From the NCBI GenBank assembly GCA_023434465.1, contig JAEYSQ010000045.1:1-42800 (forward strand): a stretch of 42,800 nt of DNA, given 5' to 3'. The notes under the pieces are model-generated. The model was not told the origin of the DNA. It searched no databases and was given only the letters and a program-made list of their open reading frames with translations. The stretch comes from Actinomycetes bacterium (GTDB lineage Bacteria > Actinomycetota > Thermoleophilia > Solirubrobacterales > 70-9). The position numbers and the translations under genes were made by a program. Positions 40,780 through 42,800 of the stretch are shown in pieces; position 1 is the stretch's first letter; each line of letters starts with the position of its first letter.

Positions 40780-41649
40780 TTGAGGCACCCAACCGTGTTC
40801 CAGTATTCGATGCTTCGCTCTCCCCTCAACTCAAGCGCCCTCAGCGGCGCCCGTATTCTGACGCTCCTGATCGCCCTCGCCGCGCTCCTCACGGTCGCCT
40901 TCGCACCGCATGCGGAAGCCAAATCGTCCAAGCGGATCGAACTCGGCGCCAGGAACGTAAACACGCTCAAACCGAACTGTGGCCGTGACTTCAGTCGCGA
41001 CTGTGCCTTCGAAGGCAAGGTGACCGCGTTCCAGTCCCTCTCGGCCCGCTACCCGGGCCGGAACTTCGTGGTGCCCTTCAAGGGCAAGCTGGTCGCCTGG
41101 TCGATCTCGCTGTCGAACCCGACGCGGGTTGAAGTAGACGGCAACGGAGCGCAGCTTCCCTTCGCGAACGCCATTTTCGGCTCGCCCTCCCGGGCCGGGA
41201 TTTCGATCCTCCGGCAGGTCGAGAAGAGGAAGAAGGGCGGTCCCCGCTTCAAACTGGTCCGCCGCAGCCCGGTCCAGGTCCTCAATCCGTACTTCGGGAC
41301 CAAGGTGACTTTCGCCCTGGATGTACCTCTCAACGTTTTCGAAGGCAATGTCGTCGCGCTGACGGTCCCGACCTGGGTTCCGGCGCTCTGGAAGCCCCGG
41401 GCCTGCAACGACACTTCGGTCGGCAAGCTCGATCCGGGCCGCTGCGAGCAGGCCGAAAAGAAGTACACCTGGCGCGGCAGTCGCGTGATGCGCGGCGAAC
41501 CGGCCACTTGTGCCTTGAAGAACGTCCCCGAGGTGAACGAACAGCTCGAGAAGACCCGCCCGCAGACCGGGATTGATTCGGTTCGCCGGTACGGCTGCTA
41601 CTACGGCGGCAACGTGCTGCTGTATTCCGCCCTGATCGTCGGCCGCTGA
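40780..41649 (+). CDS. Secreted protein, tandem paralogue A
   Basis: The 289-residue protein starts at a TTG with GGAG eight bases upstream; an internal ATG at 40810 is an alternative. A signal peptide ends near residue 47 (FAPHAEA). The mature protein is beta-rich and basic. It shares with the next gene the ordered blocks PNCGR, EGKVTAFQ, GRNFVVPFKGKLVAWSIS, SISILRQV-like, YFGTKVTFAL, LNVFEGNVVALTVPTW and TWRGSR. It ends in RYGCYYGGNVLLY. The several shared Cys could form disulfides. No enzyme motif was seen; an adhesive or surface role is possible. Confidence 0.8.
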   Translation: MRHPTVFQYSMLRSPLNSSALSGARILTLLIALAALLTVAFAPHAEAKSSKRIELGARNVNTLKPNCGRDFSRDCAFEGKVTAFQSLSARYPGRNFVVPFKGKLVAWSISLSNPTRVEVDGNGAQLPFANAIFGSPSRAGISILRQVEKRKKGGPRFKLVRRSPVQVLNPYFGTKVTFALDVPLNVFEGNVVALTVPTWVPALWKPRACNDTSVGKLDPGRCEQAEKKYTWRGSRVMRGEPATCALKNVPEVNEQLEKTRPQTGIDSVRRYGCYYGGNVLLYSALIVGR

Positions 41650-41650
41650 G

Positions 41651-41707
41651 GCCACCCGATCGGGCTTGCCCGGTGGCTTGAGGGGGGGCGGGAAGTATTT
41701 CCCGCCC
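41651..41707 (+). terminator. Double hairpin terminator after paralogue A
   Basis: Two hairpins follow the stop. The first pairs GCCACC (41651-41656) with GGTGGC (41672-41677). The second is a perfect 9-bp stem GGGCGGGAA (41686-41694), loop GTAT, TTCCCGCCC (41699-41707). Neither has a strong T-run, but the pair is very stable and lies before the promoter of the next gene. Confidence 0.6.
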
Positions 41708-41718
41708 GTGATCCTCGC

Positions 41719-41746
41719 TTGACCTTCCGCACCTCTGGCGTAGCCT
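41719..41746 (+). promoter_or_regulatory. Sigma-70-type promoter of paralogue B
   Basis: TTGACC (41719-41724) and TAGCCT (41741-41746) are separated by 16 bases. The -10 box is 16 bases before the ATG at 41763, so the leader would be very short and without a Shine-Dalgarno site. Confidence 0.6.
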
Positions 41747-41762
41747 CGGTGTTGCTTTTCTT

Positions 41763-42620
41763 ATGACCGTTTCAAGTTCACATCTGAATGTGAGCCGCCC
41801 GGTCTTTCGCCCCGGCGCGCTCATCACCGCCATCCTGGGACTCGCCGCCTGCCTTGTGATCTCCGGGTTTCCCGACGCGGCTTCCGTGGCTGACGGCAAG
41901 AGCAACCGGCGCGCGGTGCTCGGAGCGACCAAGAACAAGGTGACGCCGAACTGCGGCCGGACGGTCGCGCGTGCCTGCGTGGCGGAGGGCAAGGTCACGG
42001 GGTTCCAGGTGTTCCAGAAGGGTGCGCGTGGAAAGAACTTCGTGGTGCCGTTCAACCGGGCGAAGGTGATCGCCTGGTCTATCCAGCTTGCGAATCCGAC
42101 CGCGAAAACGAGTCGCCGGTACGGTGCGGCGCAGCGCCCTTACTTCAACCGGCTGTTTGGTTCACCATCGAAGGCGAGGATCTCGATCCTGCGCCAGGTG
42201 AAGGGCGGGGCCAAGTACCCGCCGCGCTACCGGTTGATCCGGGCCAGCGGAACCCAGACCTTGAACCGCTACTTCGGAACCGAGATCAAGTTCGCGATCA
42301 AGCCGCTCAACGTGATCCGGGGGGACATCGTCGCCCTGACCATCCCGACCTGGGCACCCGCCTTCTGGGTCCCGATGGCCTGCAGCCCCGGAATCAGGGG
42401 GAGGGCGAACCCGGCGACCTGTGCCCGCGCCCAGAAAGCCAACACCTGGCGGGGAAGTCGCGCCCCCGGGAAGTGCGGGATCGGAACCAACGCCCGGGAC
42501 CGGCCCAATGACGCCCTGAGAAGGTCACACCCCCAGCAGAAAATCAACTCAACCAAGCGCTACGGCTGCTACTACGACGGCGGCCGCCTCCTCTACAAGG
42601 CCACAGTCGTCGCCCGGTAG
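41763..42620 (+). CDS. Secreted protein, tandem paralogue B
   Basis: The 285-residue protein is the clear paralogue of the gene at 40780-41649. A signal peptide covers about residues 1-40. The mature part has the same ordered blocks: PNCGR, EGKVTGFQ, GKNFVVPFNRAKVIAWSIQL, ISILRQV, YFGTEIKFAI, LNVIRGDIVALTIPTWAP, TWRGSR and RYGCYYDGGRLLY. The region before the last block is extended and basic. With its own promoter it is probably expressed separately from paralogue A. Function unknown. Confidence 0.85.
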   Translation: MTVSSSHLNVSRPVFRPGALITAILGLAACLVISGFPDAASVADGKSNRRAVLGATKNKVTPNCGRTVARACVAEGKVTGFQVFQKGARGKNFVVPFNRAKVIAWSIQLANPTAKTSRRYGAAQRPYFNRLFGSPSKARISILRQVKGGAKYPPRYRLIRASGTQTLNRYFGTEIKFAIKPLNVIRGDIVALTIPTWAPAFWVPMACSPGIRGRANPATCARAQKANTWRGSRAPGKCGIGTNARDRPNDALRRSHPQQKINSTKRYGCYYDGGRLLYKATVVAR

Positions 42621-42627
42621 CTGAGGT

Positions 42628-42760
42628 GCGCCGTGGGGTCGGGTGGGCGTCACCGGGAAGCGGTACATAAAGAGTCGGCGAGCTTCGTTTCGCCTTTGTC
42701 CCGGTGACCTTTGTGTAGCGCCGTGGAGTCGGGTAGGCGTTCCTGGGACGCGGCAAACAC
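42628..42760. repeat. Imperfect direct repeat with 90-bp period and inner palindrome
   Basis: A block of about 40 bases beginning GCGCCGTGG (42628) recurs at 42718 with changes; both contain GTCGGGT, GGCGT and GGGA in order. Between them GTCACCGGGA (42649-42658) pairs perfectly with TCCCGGTGAC (42699-42708), and GGCGA/TCGCC pair inside it. A further copy may lie beyond the window edge. No gene is evident in 42621-42800. Confidence 0.65.
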
Positions 42761-42800
42761 CTCGGTCGGCATTCAGCCTCCCTCCGCCTGAGTATCCCGG

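Overview
The window looks like ordinary chromosome of a high-GC, Gram-positive-type actinobacterium. Coding sequence is roughly two-thirds G+C by eye, third codon positions are mostly G or C, GTG and TTG starts are frequent, and several genes have too little leader for a normal ribosome site. GuaB3, a type-2-like PyrF, a c-di-AMP riboswitch before an M23 peptidase and an Flp-like pilin all suit Actinobacteria. The secreted proteins with basic or repetitive tails suggest class Thermoleophilia (Solirubrobacterales-like), but that is an impression, not a measured placement. No phage, insertion sequence, rRNA, tRNA or CRISPR array was recognised.

Layout. 1-1735: end of a polar amino-acid ABC importer (binding-protein tail, terminator, permease, ATPase). 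1854-4595: a secreted protein, a degenerate peptidase-like protein and a DUF1802 protein. 4793-12536, minus strand: a tightly spaced six-gene run of glycosyltransferase, repeat-rich coiled-coil protein, small coiled-coil protein, NadB, HyuB and HyuA. 12712-13201: an orphan Flp-type pilin and a repeat-rich convergent spacer. 14203-20263: housekeeping genes (rph, rdgB, a Roadblock-like protein, hupB, pyrF, LysM protein, DD-carboxypeptidase, 1-phosphofructokinase family). 20657-23469: guaB3 and guaA. 23557-27449, minus strand: a Zur-type zinc uptake operon with its operator. 27625-29010, minus strand: an M23 peptidase behind a ydaO-type riboswitch. 29232-33742: rplM, rpsI, glmM, glmS. 33864-40736: a lipoprotein, acpS, nnrD, a CBS protein, alr, a CCA-adding-type enzyme and infA. 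40780-42620: two tandem secreted paralogues, then a repeat-bearing tail.

How the genes fit together. GlmM and GlmS make glucosamine phosphates for peptidoglycan, Alr supplies D-alanine, and the DD-carboxypeptidase, M23 peptidase and LysM protein act on the wall. PyrF, GuaB3, GuaA and RdgB serve nucleotide metabolism. NadB and NnrD serve NAD synthesis and repair. The zinc operon appears self-controlled: its last gene is a Fur/Zur regulator and a perfect inverted repeat sits just ahead of its first gene.

The most unusual points are three apparent single-base lesions in otherwise intact conserved genes. A TAA interrupts the His-rich loop of a permease-ZnuA fusion. A TAA replaces the conserved Glu of AcpS. 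PyrF has no ATG, GTG or TTG ahead of its catalytic motif, only a CTG overlapping the hupB stop. Other notable features are a 150-residue acidic extension on ribosomal protein S9, two related intergenic palindromes, a 13-bp hairpin at the start of pyrF, and the tandem secreted paralogues. I found no clear candidate for a wholly new multi-gene system; these are the places most worth testing.
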